A stretch of DNA of 10,008 nucleotides. It comes from Patescibacteria group bacterium (GTDB lineage Bacteria; Patescibacteriota; Patescibacteriia; 2-12-FULL-60-25). Location: NCBI GenBank assembly GCA_018817245.1, contig JAHIUG010000017.1, positions 1-10,008 of the forward strand, given 5' to 3'. A program made the position numbers and the translations under genes. The notes under the pieces are model-generated. The model made no database searches. It had not been told where the DNA came from and saw only the letters and a list, made by a program, of their open reading frames with translations. Positions 1 to 5,360 of this stretch are shown piece by piece. The stretch's first letter is position 1; the number at the start of each line of letters is the position of its first letter.

Positions 1-2
1 AG

Positions 3-95
3 TATTCCTTACGTGAAGGCATAGACATTCTGGACATAGCAGAGAGGCTTTTTATGATTAAAAACCTTCTAATGCTAGACTCAGATTTTATATGA
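3..95 (+). CDS. Possible C-terminal end of a protein entering from the left edge
   Basis: Frame 3 is open from the left edge to a TGA at 93-95 and reads about 30 residues, ending in LLMLDSDFI. It has a charged, helical look (REGIDILDIAERLF). Frames 1 and 2 hit stops at 22-24 and 14-16. No family can be recognised from so short a tail, and no clear terminator follows it. The alternative is that this stretch is non-coding, or that the start of a minus-strand gene lies at 20-29, where ATG codons exist but no ribosome-binding site is visible. Confidence 0.3.
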   Translation, partial: YSLREGIDILDIAERLFMIKNLLMLDSDFI

Positions 96-145
96 CACAA
101 CGAATGCCCTTTCACTTAGATTTTAGATGAGTTGATTCGGTGCCC

Positions 146-175
146 TTGTGTTTAAACGACTTCTTACTATATACT
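146..175 (+). promoter_or_regulatory. Putative promoter of the zinc-finger/lspA unit
   Basis: A TTGTGT box at 146-151 is followed after 18 bases by TATACT at 170-175. The -10 box is good and the -35 box is weak. It would give a leader of roughly 40 bases before the ATG at 222. A six-codon reading frame (192-212) lies in that leader, but it has no ribosome-binding site and is probably chance. Confidence 0.45.
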
Positions 176-221
176 CTTGCCAATTCAATCAATGCTGCCT
201 ACAGCTAAATAATGTCCCAAT

Positions 222-602
222 ATGCCATTAACACCAGAACAAATCACACATTTTAAAGATCGTCTTTTGGCTGATAAAGCTCAACTCGAACAAGAGTTGG
301 AAGATTTTGGCTCAAAGGATCCAACCCGTCCCGGCCGATATATTGCAGACTATCCGGAGAGTGGTAGTAATTCCAGCGATGATAACGCAGCAGAAGTTGC
401 TGACTATTCCGATGAAATATCCATTGAGGCACGACTTGATAAAGAAGTAAAAGACACTAACAAGGCTCTTGAATCTATTGAGAAAGAGACCTATGGGACA
501 TGCAAATATTGCAATAATGACATTGACCTAAAGCGACTCGAGGCGCGCCCAGCATCATCAAGCTGCATAAAGTGCAAAAAGGTTTTGACACAAGAGATGT
601 AA
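222..602 (+). CDS. TraR/DksA-family C4 zinc-finger protein
   Basis: This 126-residue protein has the layout of small DksA/TraR-like transcription factors. The N-terminal half is charged and likely helical (about residues 5-30 and 64-88), and the C-terminal part carries a four-cysteine zinc finger. The cysteines are C94-x2-C97 and C115-x2-C118, in TCKYCNN and SSCIKCKK. Members of this family act in the cytoplasm by inserting a coiled coil into the RNA polymerase secondary channel. Whether this protein responds to ppGpp is unknown. The middle segment is acidic and serine-rich (residues 45-66). The ATG at 222 has no clear Shine-Dalgarno sequence; the upstream ATG at 192 runs into a stop and the one at 212 is out of frame. 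The stop codon is one base from the lspA start, so the two genes are almost certainly cotranscribed. Confidence 0.85.
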   Translation: MPLTPEQITHFKDRLLADKAQLEQELEDFGSKDPTRPGRYIADYPESGSNSSDDNAAEVADYSDEISIEARLDKEVKDTNKALESIEKETYGTCKYCNNDIDLKRLEARPASSSCIKCKKVLTQEM

Positions 603-603
603 C

Positions 604-1110
604 ATGCGAAAGAACGTACTTTATCTGTTAGGCTTGATTGCCTTAGTCGCAGCTGATCAATTTACAAAGTTTTATATATTAAAACAGCCCTCATATGACG
701 GGCTGGTTTTAATTCCGGGTGTTCTTAAAATCATAAAACACCAAAACTACGGAATCATTGCAAACGTCCCACTACCAATGTGGTTAATCCTCGTTGCCAC
801 TCTTATTGTCATGGCTTTTATTTTAGTTAACTTGAAACGGGCGATTGCAAAAAGTTCATCCGGCCGGGCCGTAGCACTCACCCTCCTTTTAGCTGGAGCA
901 TTTGGAAATCTTATAGACAGACTACGATATGATTTCGTGTTTGACTGGATACTTTTATTTGGACAATCAGCCATTAATCTTGCGGATATTTTTATAGCCA
1001 TTGGTTTATTGTGGTATTTATTGATAATAAAGCGCGAACAACGGTCTACAAAAATACCTGCCTGCCGGCAGGCAGGCGAATCTTATACGAAATATACAAA
1101 TAATATTTGA
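604..1110 (+). CDS. lspA: Lipoprotein signal peptidase (signal peptidase II)
   Basis: LspA is the membrane aspartyl peptidase that removes signal peptides from diacylglyceryl-modified prolipoproteins. All the family hallmarks are present in 168 residues: DQFTK at 18-22, the NYG motif at 48-50, GNLIDR at 101-106, and the probable catalytic aspartates D114 (in VFDWI) and D128 (in INLADI). The spacing of the two aspartates is 14 residues, shorter than the 19 I recall for the Pseudomonas enzyme, so the periplasmic loop between them is trimmed. Four hydrophobic segments lie near 4-22, 57-77, 88-104 and 124-142. It starts one base after the upstream gene and has no strong ribosome-binding site of its own, so translational coupling is likely. 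The last 20 or so residues (KIPACRQAGE and beyond) are encoded partly by a palindromic repeat at 1057-1076 and are not family sequence. Its substrates may include the two lipoproteins at 3086-4961. Confidence 0.95.
   Translation: MRKNVLYLLGLIALVAADQFTKFYILKQPSYDGLVLIPGVLKIIKHQNYGIIANVPLPMWLILVATLIVMAFILVNLKRAIAKSSSGRAVALTLLLAGAFGNLIDRLRYDFVFDWILLFGQSAINLADIFIAIGLLWYLLIIKREQRSTKIPACRQAGESYTKYTNNI
1057..1076. repeat. 20-bp perfect palindrome inside the 3' end of lspA
   Basis: CCTGCCTGCCGGCAGGCAGG is a perfect inverted repeat. It is read in frame as PACRQA near the end of LspA. Elements of this sequence type are, from memory, dispersed and frequent in some CPR genomes. It lies 32 bases before the stop codon and could also form a hairpin in the mRNA; there is no adjacent T run, so it is not a typical terminator. 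Confidence 0.85.
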
Positions 1111-1133
1111 AAATCGAATTTGAAAATTAAAAA
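1085..1133. repeat. Degenerate AT-rich heptamer tract
   Basis: From ATACGAA at 1085-1091 the sequence continues as loosely 7-bp-periodic blocks, for example TTTGAAA, ATCGAAT, TTGAAAA and TTAAAAA at 1106-1133. It overlaps the lspA stop codon and runs into the intergenic region. Similar ATNCGAW heptamers occur at 5442-5462, which supports a repeat family, although this copy is decayed. Confidence 0.4.
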
Positions 1134-1146
1134 TTGTCACAACCGT

Positions 1147-1206
1147 CTACCACCGTATCTACCACCGCATTTACTACTAAATACACCACCGCATCTACCA
1201 CCGTAT
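1147..1206 (+). repeat. Five tandem 12-bp repeats (CTACCACCGYAT)
   Basis: Five consecutive 12-mers read CTACCACCGTAT, CTACCACCGCAT, TTACTACTAAAT, ACACCACCGCAT and CTACCACCGTAT, with no gaps. The third unit is the most diverged. The array lies 9 bases before a TTGACG box and 90 bases before the HD-domain gene. It could be a set of protein-binding iterons. In one frame it could be part of a threonine-rich leader peptide starting at TTG 1134 and ending at TAA 1254-1256, but there is no ribosome-binding site for it. Confidence 0.85.
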
Positions 1207-1214
1207 TCCAATTC

Positions 1215-1243
1215 TTGACGACTTATTGTTTCCATACATCCCA
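1215..1243 (+). promoter_or_regulatory. Weak putative promoter upstream of the first HD gene
   Basis: TTGACG at 1215-1220 is a good -35 box. The matching -10 is poor: ATCCCA at 17-bp spacing or TACATC at 14-bp spacing. It directly follows the 12-bp repeat array and overlaps the left arm of the following hairpin. Confidence 0.3.
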
Positions 1244-1272
1244 CGAGTCATCATAAAGACTCGAACCTTTTT
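1244..1272 (+). terminator. Hairpin with T run: terminator of lspA unit or attenuator
   Basis: CGAGTC at 1244-1249 pairs with GACTCG at 1258-1263 around an 8-base loop, followed after four bases by five T at 1268-1272. Transcripts arriving from lspA would contain the whole hairpin. Transcripts starting at the TTGACG promoter would begin near or within its left arm and so probably escape it. The next ribosome-binding site begins 11 bases later. Confidence 0.5.
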
Positions 1273-1295
1273 ATAACTCAAGAGGAGGACGGGTC

Positions 1296-2084
1296 GTGGA
1301 TACACTCCGAGCACTGGCAATACTACAACCACAGGTCGAGAAAGGCCTGGATAAAGTCCAGAGATGGACCAACTTCCAAAAAAGTAGCGGCTCTCGAAGC
1401 CAAACCACTCTAGCTCATTCCGTGAGCATCCAACTTGCGGCCATAGCCGTGATCACAGCGGAACAACGCCACAACCCAGAACCATTTGACGCTGGGTTTG
1501 TGCATCAAGCACTTGCTCTGCACGATCTTGGTGAGTTGTGTCGAGCTGAGATCGGCTTTGACGTTGTCCATCTGCAAAAAACTACTGGATCTGACCTGAA
1601 AGAGGTGGAAACAGCCAGGAATCTTTTCCTATCACTACCATCCCCATTGCGTGATCAATGCATGTTTCTCTTTCTGAGCCAGTTCGCAAGCAAAGAAAAA
1701 ATGCTGGACGGTCAGGAAAAGGACATGATGGATCAACTCCGGGCTGAAAAGTCCTTGGAGTGTCTGATCTTCAACGCGATCGAACGCGTTGATTACATTC
1801 TCTATGCCTACAGCGAGTATCTGCTTCACGGCAACGTGCGCATCATGATTCACGTTCTGCGCAACCAACACGCAAAGCTCAAGGCCCTAGCCGAACAGCT
1901 GCCCGGCTTTGCCAAAGAGATCTACAAGCCCGACATGATCGCTTGGGCAGACAAGCTGCTCGCCGAATATGAGGATGTGGAAGAAAACGAAATACCAAAC
2001 CGCAAGGAAGGAGCTATGCGCAAGGCTCAGACCGATCTGCCATTCAATCAAACAGATGAACAGCGTGCCGCCTCATCCGAGTAA
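1296..2084 (+). CDS. HD-domain phosphohydrolase, YfbR/HDDC2-like (copy 1)
   Basis: This 262-residue protein has the metal-binding signature of HD-superfamily phosphohydrolases: H41 (in LAHS), the H76-D77 doublet in LHDLGE with E80, and D166 in ERVDYI. The KVQRW motif at 20-24 and R34 match the N-terminal pattern of YfbR-like 5'-deoxynucleotidases, which dephosphorylate dNMPs in the cytoplasm; the exact substrate here is inferred only from family. The start is GTG at 1296, chosen for AGGAGG at 1283-1288, seven bases upstream. The protein aligns without gaps to the product at 2271-2996 through at least residue 166. By eye 56 of the first 100 residues are identical, so these are paralogues. This copy carries an extra C-terminal tail of about 20 residues, rich in charged and polar residues. 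It ends just before a strong terminator, so it is probably a single-gene transcript. Confidence 0.85.
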   Translation: MDTLRALAILQPQVEKGLDKVQRWTNFQKSSGSRSQTTLAHSVSIQLAAIAVITAEQRHNPEPFDAGFVHQALALHDLGELCRAEIGFDVVHLQKTTGSDLKEVETARNLFLSLPSPLRDQCMFLFLSQFASKEKMLDGQEKDMMDQLRAEKSLECLIFNAIERVDYILYAYSEYLLHGNVRIMIHVLRNQHAKLKALAEQLPGFAKEIYKPDMIAWADKLLAEYEDVEENEIPNRKEGAMRKAQTDLPFNQTDEQRAASSE

Positions 2085-2111
2085 CCAACTCTCCCGCCCC
2101 ATCTTCTCAAG

Positions 2112-2137
2112 CCCGTCATCTCTGAATGACGGGTTTT
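2112..2137 (+). terminator. Intrinsic terminator after the first HD gene
   Basis: CCCGTCAT at 2112-2119 pairs perfectly with ATGACGGG at 2126-2133 around a six-base loop, followed by TTTT. It lies 27 bases after the HD gene stop codon. Confidence 0.85.
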
Positions 2138-2144
2138 CTAAAGT

Positions 2145-2221
2145 CCCCTCCTTAATAAGGAGGGGTTGGGTGTGGTTTGTATCTGTATCAGACCCCGTTG
2201 TATTCCCCCTTATTAAGGGGG
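2145..2221. repeat. MITE/REP-like element with two hairpin ends
   Basis: A 10-bp-arm palindrome at 2145-2165 (CCCCTCCTTA, one base, TAAGGAGGGG) and an 8-bp-arm palindrome at 2205-2221 (CCCCCTTA, T, TAAGGGGG) bracket about 40 bp of unrelated sequence. The two ends are inverted versions of each other with a few changes, as in a small non-autonomous element. No protein is encoded. Related C-rich TTAATAAGG palindromes are, from memory, dispersed in many environmental bacterial genomes. Confidence 0.65.
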
Positions 2222-2233
2222 AACTCTATTTTT

Positions 2234-2262
2234 TTGACTTACTCTGGTTAACACGTAACCAT
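2234..2262 (+). promoter_or_regulatory. Putative promoter and operator-like palindrome before the second HD gene
   Basis: TTGACT at 2234-2239 is a good -35 box. At 17-bp spacing the -10 would be AACCAT at 2257-2262, a weak match. Between them lies an inverted repeat, TGGTTA at 2245-2250 and TAACCA at 2256-2261, separated by five bases. If this promoter is used, transcription would start within a few bases of the ATG at 2271, which would give a leaderless or nearly leaderless mRNA and agrees with the lack of a Shine-Dalgarno sequence there. Confidence 0.4.
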
Positions 2263-2270
2263 ATTGCAGT

Positions 2271-2996
2271 ATGCAAACACTTTACGCGCTCTCTCTTCTT
2301 CAGGCTAAACTGGAAGCTGATCTAAATAAGGTTCAGCGCTGGAGCCAGTTCCAAGCCTCAAGCAATTCGCGTCCACAAACAACTCTTGATCACACAGCTA
2401 CAGTTCAACTTGTTGCAACTCTTGTAGTGCAAGCTGAGCGCAGACACAATCCAGAGCCTTTTGACGCTGCATACGTACATCAAATGTGCGCAGTTCATGA
2501 TTTGGGCGAAGTCGTTTATTCAAACGTCGGATGTGATGTGGTTCTAACCAACAAGACTGAACAAACTGATGTGAACGAAGTTAGTGCAGTCCGCAGATTA
2601 CTCCACTCCTTAACTGACACACATCAAGAAGAGCTGCTCGAACGGTTTATGGGGCAATTCGCTCTCCGAAAAAACTCGCTTAGCTCAGAAGAAAAAGCAG
2701 CGCTCGAAAAATTAGCTGATGAAAAGCGCTTGGAATGTATGCTATTTGAAGCAATCGAACATCTAGACTATCTGCTTTACGCTTATCGTGAATATTTAAC
2801 TCGCGGCAATCTGCGAATCGTGGTCAAGGTTCTGCGCGACAGTCATCCATGGCTAAAGGAGCTGGCAGAACAACTACCCGGATTCGGTCGTGAGATCTAT
2901 ACGCCCGCTTTAATCGCCTGGGCAGATGATCTGTGTGAACAAACTAAGGGCCTGGAACTGGAAGATATACCGGATAGAGGCCCAAAACCTGAATAA
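2271..2996 (+). CDS. HD-domain phosphohydrolase, YfbR/HDDC2-like (copy 2)
   Basis: This 241-residue paralogue of the upstream gene keeps every metal ligand at the same position: H41 (in LDHT), H76-D77 in VHDLGE, E80, and D166 in EHLDY. KVQRW at 20-24 and the block RHNPEPFDA at 58-66 are identical in both copies. Differences cluster between residues 81 and 150, the region that would shape the substrate pocket, so the two enzymes may prefer different nucleotides; that is inference. The ATG at 2271 has no ribosome-binding site. It is supported by the match of its first residues to copy 1 (M-x-TL-x-AL) and by a TTGACT promoter close upstream. The copy lacks the longer C-terminal tail of its neighbour. 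There is no clear terminator after it. Confidence 0.85.
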   Translation: MQTLYALSLLQAKLEADLNKVQRWSQFQASSNSRPQTTLDHTATVQLVATLVVQAERRHNPEPFDAAYVHQMCAVHDLGEVVYSNVGCDVVLTNKTEQTDVNEVSAVRRLLHSLTDTHQEELLERFMGQFALRKNSLSSEEKAALEKLADEKRLECMLFEAIEHLDYLLYAYREYLTRGNLRIVVKVLRDSHPWLKELAEQLPGFGREIYTPALIAWADDLCEQTKGLELEDIPDRGPKPE

Positions 2997-3011
2997 AATA
3001 ATTATCAACAC

Positions 3012-3046
3012 TTGACGGCCGATGCTAAATATGGCAGCGGTATAAG
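3012..3046 (+). promoter_or_regulatory. Putative promoter of the lipoprotein pair
   Basis: TTGACG at 3012-3017 is followed after 14 bases by TG at 3032-3033, the same TTGACN-N14-TG geometry seen at 7000, 8670 and 9246. The hexamer at the expected -10 position is poor (CAGCGG, 3035-3040) and TATAAG lies just after it at 3041-3046, so the exact -10 is unsettled. Confidence 0.4.
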
Positions 3047-3068
3047 TAGGTACGGGTTTTGCGACCCA

Positions 3069-3156
3069 AACAACAGGAGAGAGAAATGAGACGACTGTGG
3101 ATCATTATCATTGAAATGTTTATCTTCATGATTGGCATGGCGCTGATCTACGGATG
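3069..3156 (+). repeat. Start cassette, copy 1: ribosome-binding site plus signal peptide
   Basis: The 88 bases from the AACAACAGGAG leader to the lipobox cysteine match 4042-4129 at 82 positions by eye. Beyond the cysteine the DNA similarity between the two genes drops sharply. The leader is identical in both copies although it is non-coding. Confidence 0.85.
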
Positions 3157-3994
3157 TGAAACGGAAGAAGCTCGACTTGGTTTTTTACACGCTACGGACA
3201 AGGAAGAAAATATCGAGGAGCGCGAATACGCACCAAGTAAGCGCATCGCAATTCAACCCGACATTCAATCGGAAGAAGCTCCTCCGGAAACGAAGCCCGA
3301 GCCTGAACCTGAGCCTGAACCTGAAATCGAACCTGAAATCGAACCCACTGAGTACGTAACCGACATCATTACTTTCAATGGTTGCGGTTACAATCCAATT
3401 GAGATGGCTGTTGCGAAATCACACATCTCGGCATCAGCTTGCGAATATATTTCAGCAACTGGTGCCATGGATTATAACGGGGACTTCTTTGAAACATCCG
3501 CGCTCTTTATCTGGGAAACAGCAGATCCTAATGTGGTTACTTTCGAATGCAATGCTTATGAAACTCATTGCGAAATCAAAGGCAAACAAGACATCTTTGA
3601 TCAAAACAACGGGCAAGAACCAAAGTCCGAAGTCAAAGTCTGTGCATTGAATGACTGCCCGGATCCAAATCCCGGCGATTGCCAAAAGAAGCTTTGTTCC
3701 TCGGTATTGATTTCTTCCGTGATTAATCTCAGCGGAATCTGGAATTTTTACGGTGACTTCCTATCAGAAATCAGTGTTGCGAATCTAACACAAGATGGAC
3801 GCCATTTCTGGGATAAATACTCGGAAATTGAAAACGGCGTGATCAACGAAGATATGATGCACTTCGAAAAAGGTAATCTGATCTATAAGGGCAAGATTGC
3901 TCCCGATCGCAAGCACATCCAGGGTGATGTGGTTGAGGTGAACAGTTTATCCCTGTGCGGCCAGTGGTCAGCAAAACATATCACAGCTTCTTAA
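3086..3994 (+). CDS. Predicted lipoprotein with Glu-Pro linker (paralogue 1)
   Basis: The 302-residue product starts with a hydrophobic segment ending in LIYGC, giving a lipobox with the modified cysteine at C24. It should therefore be membrane anchored after LspA cleavage. The ATG at 3086 is chosen over TTG 3059 because AGGAGAG at 3075-3081 precedes it and because the downstream paralogue starts identically. After the cysteine comes a charged segment, then a Glu-Pro linker at 66-87, typical of an extended spacer away from the membrane. The C-terminal region has cysteines in pairs shared with the paralogue (CALNDCPDPNPGDC) and ends in a likely beta-rich domain starting near VINLSGIWNF and ending GQWSAKHI. 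The middle (FIWETADPNVVTFEC) resembles a bacterial Ig-like fold, but only loosely. A glutamate (E10) sits inside the signal hydrophobic core. I recognise no named family; the function is unknown. Confidence 0.75.
   Translation: MRRLWIIIIEMFIFMIGMALIYGCETEEARLGFLHATDKEENIEEREYAPSKRIAIQPDIQSEEAPPETKPEPEPEPEPEIEPEIEPTEYVTDIITFNGCGYNPIEMAVAKSHISASACEYISATGAMDYNGDFFETSALFIWETADPNVVTFECNAYETHCEIKGKQDIFDQNNGQEPKSEVKVCALNDCPDPNPGDCQKKLCSSVLISSVINLSGIWNFYGDFLSEISVANLTQDGRHFWDKYSEIENGVINEDMMHFEKGNLIYKGKIAPDRKHIQGDVVEVNSLSLCGQWSAKHITAS
3299..3346 (+). repeat. Four 12-bp repeats coding for the Glu-Pro linker
   Basis: Two units of GAGCCTGAACCT followed by two units of GAAATCGAACCY encode EPEP EPEP EIEP EIEP. 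The array preserves the frame and length changes would only alter linker length. The downstream paralogue has no such array, so it arose after the duplication or was lost there. Confidence 0.85.
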
Positions 3995-4011
3995 CTTAAA
4001 GTCCGAAACAA

Positions 4012-4038
4012 CCCGTAAAAGAGCAAAGCTCTCACGGG
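4012..4038 (+). other. Compound hairpin between the lipoprotein genes
   Basis: CCCGT at 4012-4016 pairs with ACGGG at 4034-4038, enclosing an inner stem AGAGC at 4020-4024 with GCTCT at 4028-4032. There is no T run, so it is not a standard terminator. It ends 11 bases before the ribosome-binding site of the second gene and may stabilise the mRNA or affect initiation. Confidence 0.45.
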
Positions 4039-4041
4039 GCG

Positions 4042-4129
4042 AACAACAGGAGAGAGAAATGAGACGACTGTGGATCATAATCATTGAGATGTTTGTATTC
4101 ATGATTGGCATCGCGCTAATCTACGGATG
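4042..4129 (+). repeat. Start cassette, copy 2
   Basis: Second copy of the segment at 3069-3156, with six substitutions. Several are synonymous third-position changes, and the others change I to V and M to I in the hydrophobic core. Confidence 0.85.
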
Positions 4130-4961
4130 CAGCCCTTTAGAAACCGAACATGAAATCGGGCAACTCATCCACGAAGATGTGGAGTCTCCATCTAAGAAAG
4201 ATGGAATCGAGGAGCGCGAGCATGTATCGAATCACACTGGCTATCGAATCATTCTCGGCTCCGGAATTGCGGAAAAAAAATCTCCGCAGTACCCGGAAGA
4301 GGAGATCGTTGAATACGTTACGCATATAATCGTAAACGCCGGCTGTGAGATCGACCCTGTTGAAATCGCGGTAGCAAAAGAGAACGGGCTTGATTCTATG
4401 TGCGAGCGCATCATTATGACCGCTGCCATGAACAATGATGGCGATTTCTACGAAGTTGCCACTCCATTCGAGTGGTACGTGCAAAAAACCGATGTGGTGA
4501 ATCTCAAGTGCCTGAATGGTCCACATGATAATTTCTGTTGGCCCATCGGCATGAAAGATATCTTCGACTCATCCAATGGCTACGAACCAAAGACACAGGT
4601 TGCGGCTTGCGTTGTTAACGAATGTCCTGATTCAAATCCGGACGACTGTGAAAAAGTTATCTGCGCTTCTGTAACCGTAGCTACTGTTGTGAATCTAAGT
4701 GGCGAATGGAAGCTATCGGGCGCTACGTTCGATGAAGGAAAGCTCCTGGATATCGAGCAAAGCGGGCGCTCGTTTCACGATGACGCACTGTCACTAAAAC
4801 ATGGCGAGATTCACGGAGCCCTGCTCCAATTTAACATCAATGACACGGTCTACTACGGTACGGTAAATCCTTATCGTAACCTTATCCAAGGACAAGCCAT
4901 TGATCTAATGAGTATGAACAACATTGGCAAATGGTATGCCGAACGTATTTCTGAGATCTAG
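4059..4961 (+). CDS. Predicted lipoprotein (paralogue 2)
   Basis: This 300-residue product is a paralogue of the upstream lipoprotein. Its signal peptide is nearly identical, with lipobox LIYGC and C24 as the modified residue. The ribosome-binding region AGGAGAGAG before ATG 4059 is the same as in the first gene. Shared landmarks after the signal are YVTHIIVNAGCEIDPVEIAV, AAMNNDGDFYE, FEWYV, the KDIFDSSNGYEPKTQV stretch, and the cysteine cluster CVVNECPDSNPDDC. The last third (VVNLSGEWKL to GKWYAERI) resembles an antiparallel beta domain that opens and closes with G-x-W, as in lipocalin-like folds; this is a visual impression only. It lacks the Glu-Pro repeats. The 64-base gap between the genes has no T-rich terminator, so the two are probably an operon ending at the hairpin at 4973-5000. 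Function is unknown. Confidence 0.8.
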   Translation: MRRLWIIIIEMFVFMIGIALIYGCSPLETEHEIGQLIHEDVESPSKKDGIEEREHVSNHTGYRIILGSGIAEKKSPQYPEEEIVEYVTHIIVNAGCEIDPVEIAVAKENGLDSMCERIIMTAAMNNDGDFYEVATPFEWYVQKTDVVNLKCLNGPHDNFCWPIGMKDIFDSSNGYEPKTQVAACVVNECPDSNPDDCEKVICASVTVATVVNLSGEWKLSGATFDEGKLLDIEQSGRSFHDDALSLKHGEIHGALLQFNINDTVYYGTVNPYRNLIQGQAIDLMSMNNIGKWYAERISEI

Positions 4962-4972
4962 TACTTCTATGT

Positions 4973-5000
4973 ATGGGGCGGAGACTATTATCCGCCCCAT
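4973..5000 (+). terminator. Terminator of the lipoprotein operon
   Basis: ATGGGGCGG at 4973-4981 pairs with CCGCCCCAT at 4992-5000 around a 10-base loop, 11 bases after the stop codon. The following tract is only moderately T-rich, but the stem is long and GC-rich. Confidence 0.7.
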
Positions 5001-5021
5001 TACTTCAATCTGTATATGTTT

Positions 5022-5052
5022 GTCATCCCCCGAAAGCTTTCGGGGGATCCAG
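5022..5052. repeat. Left palindromic element flanking the GIY-YIG gene
   Basis: A 24-bp perfect palindrome at 5025-5048, core CCCCCGAAAGCTTTCGGGGG, sits within GTCATC...GGATCCAG. The outer bases are the reverse complement of the CTGGATC and GATGAC ends seen on the other side of the gene at 5361-5432. It lies 17 bases before the GIY-YIG start codon. Confidence 0.85.
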
Positions 5053-5068
5053 AACCTATTAAGTATTT

Positions 5069-5359
5069 ATGAAAAACTACTACGTATACATATTGGCGAG
5101 TCATCAAAATGGCAGGCCTTATGTCGGAGTAACATCAGATCTAATCGGAAGGGTGTATCAGCACAAATCAGGTAAAATCGATGGTTTTACCAAAAAGCAT
5201 AATGTGCATAATTTAGTCTATTACGAAGAAACCGAAAGTATCGACAGTGCTTTAGAAAGAGAAAAACATCTTAAGAAATGGAAGAGGGAATGGAAGCTTA
5301 ATTTAATTGAGGGACAGAATCCCAACTGGGAAGATTTATATATTAATTTATTCTACTAA
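5069..5359 (+). CDS. Single-domain GIY-YIG nuclease (YhbQ/UvrC-N-like)
   Basis: The 96-residue protein is a stand-alone GIY-YIG domain. The first motif is YVYIL at 5-9, the second is YVG at 18-20, the catalytic-type arginine is R28, and H32 follows in the YQH segment. The likely metal-binding glutamate is E65 in ALEREKHLKKW, a block typical of the small YhbQ-like group, followed by NPNWEDLY. Such proteins belong to the fold used by UvrC and by homing endonucleases; the cellular role of the stand-alone group is poorly known. There is no clear ribosome-binding site before ATG 5069, and no separate promoter is obvious. The gene is tightly enclosed by palindromic elements on both sides (5022-5052 and 5361-5432), which contain the same GATCC and GATGAC end sequences in inverted orientation. 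That arrangement suggests the gene travels with, or was inserted among, these repeats. Confidence 0.9.
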   Translation: MKNYYVYILASHQNGRPYVGVTSDLIGRVYQHKSGKIDGFTKKHNVHNLVYYEETESIDSALEREKHLKKWKREWKLNLIEGQNPNWEDLYINLFY

Positions 5360-5360
5360 A

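Noticed and set aside
1147..1206. CRISPR-like array
   Set aside because: The 12-bp units are contiguous with no spacers, and no cas gene is present.
1969..2325. 118-codon + strand reading frame crossing the first HD gene, terminator, MITE-like element and second HD gene start
   Set aside because: It translates through two hairpin elements and overlaps two conserved genes in another frame; it is an artefact of repeat sequence.
3059..3085. TTG start at 3059 for the first lipoprotein
   Set aside because: The ATG at 3086 has a good ribosome-binding site and matches the paralogue start exactly; the extra nine residues come from the leader and would spoil the signal peptide.
4137..4526. 129-codon minus-strand reading frame within the second lipoprotein gene
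   Set aside because: It is antisense to a gene with a clear signal peptide and a paralogue; there is no ribosome-binding site.
4924..5175. 83-codon + strand reading frame between the lipoprotein and GIY-YIG genes
   Set aside because: It overlaps the ends of both real genes and runs through the terminator and the palindrome.
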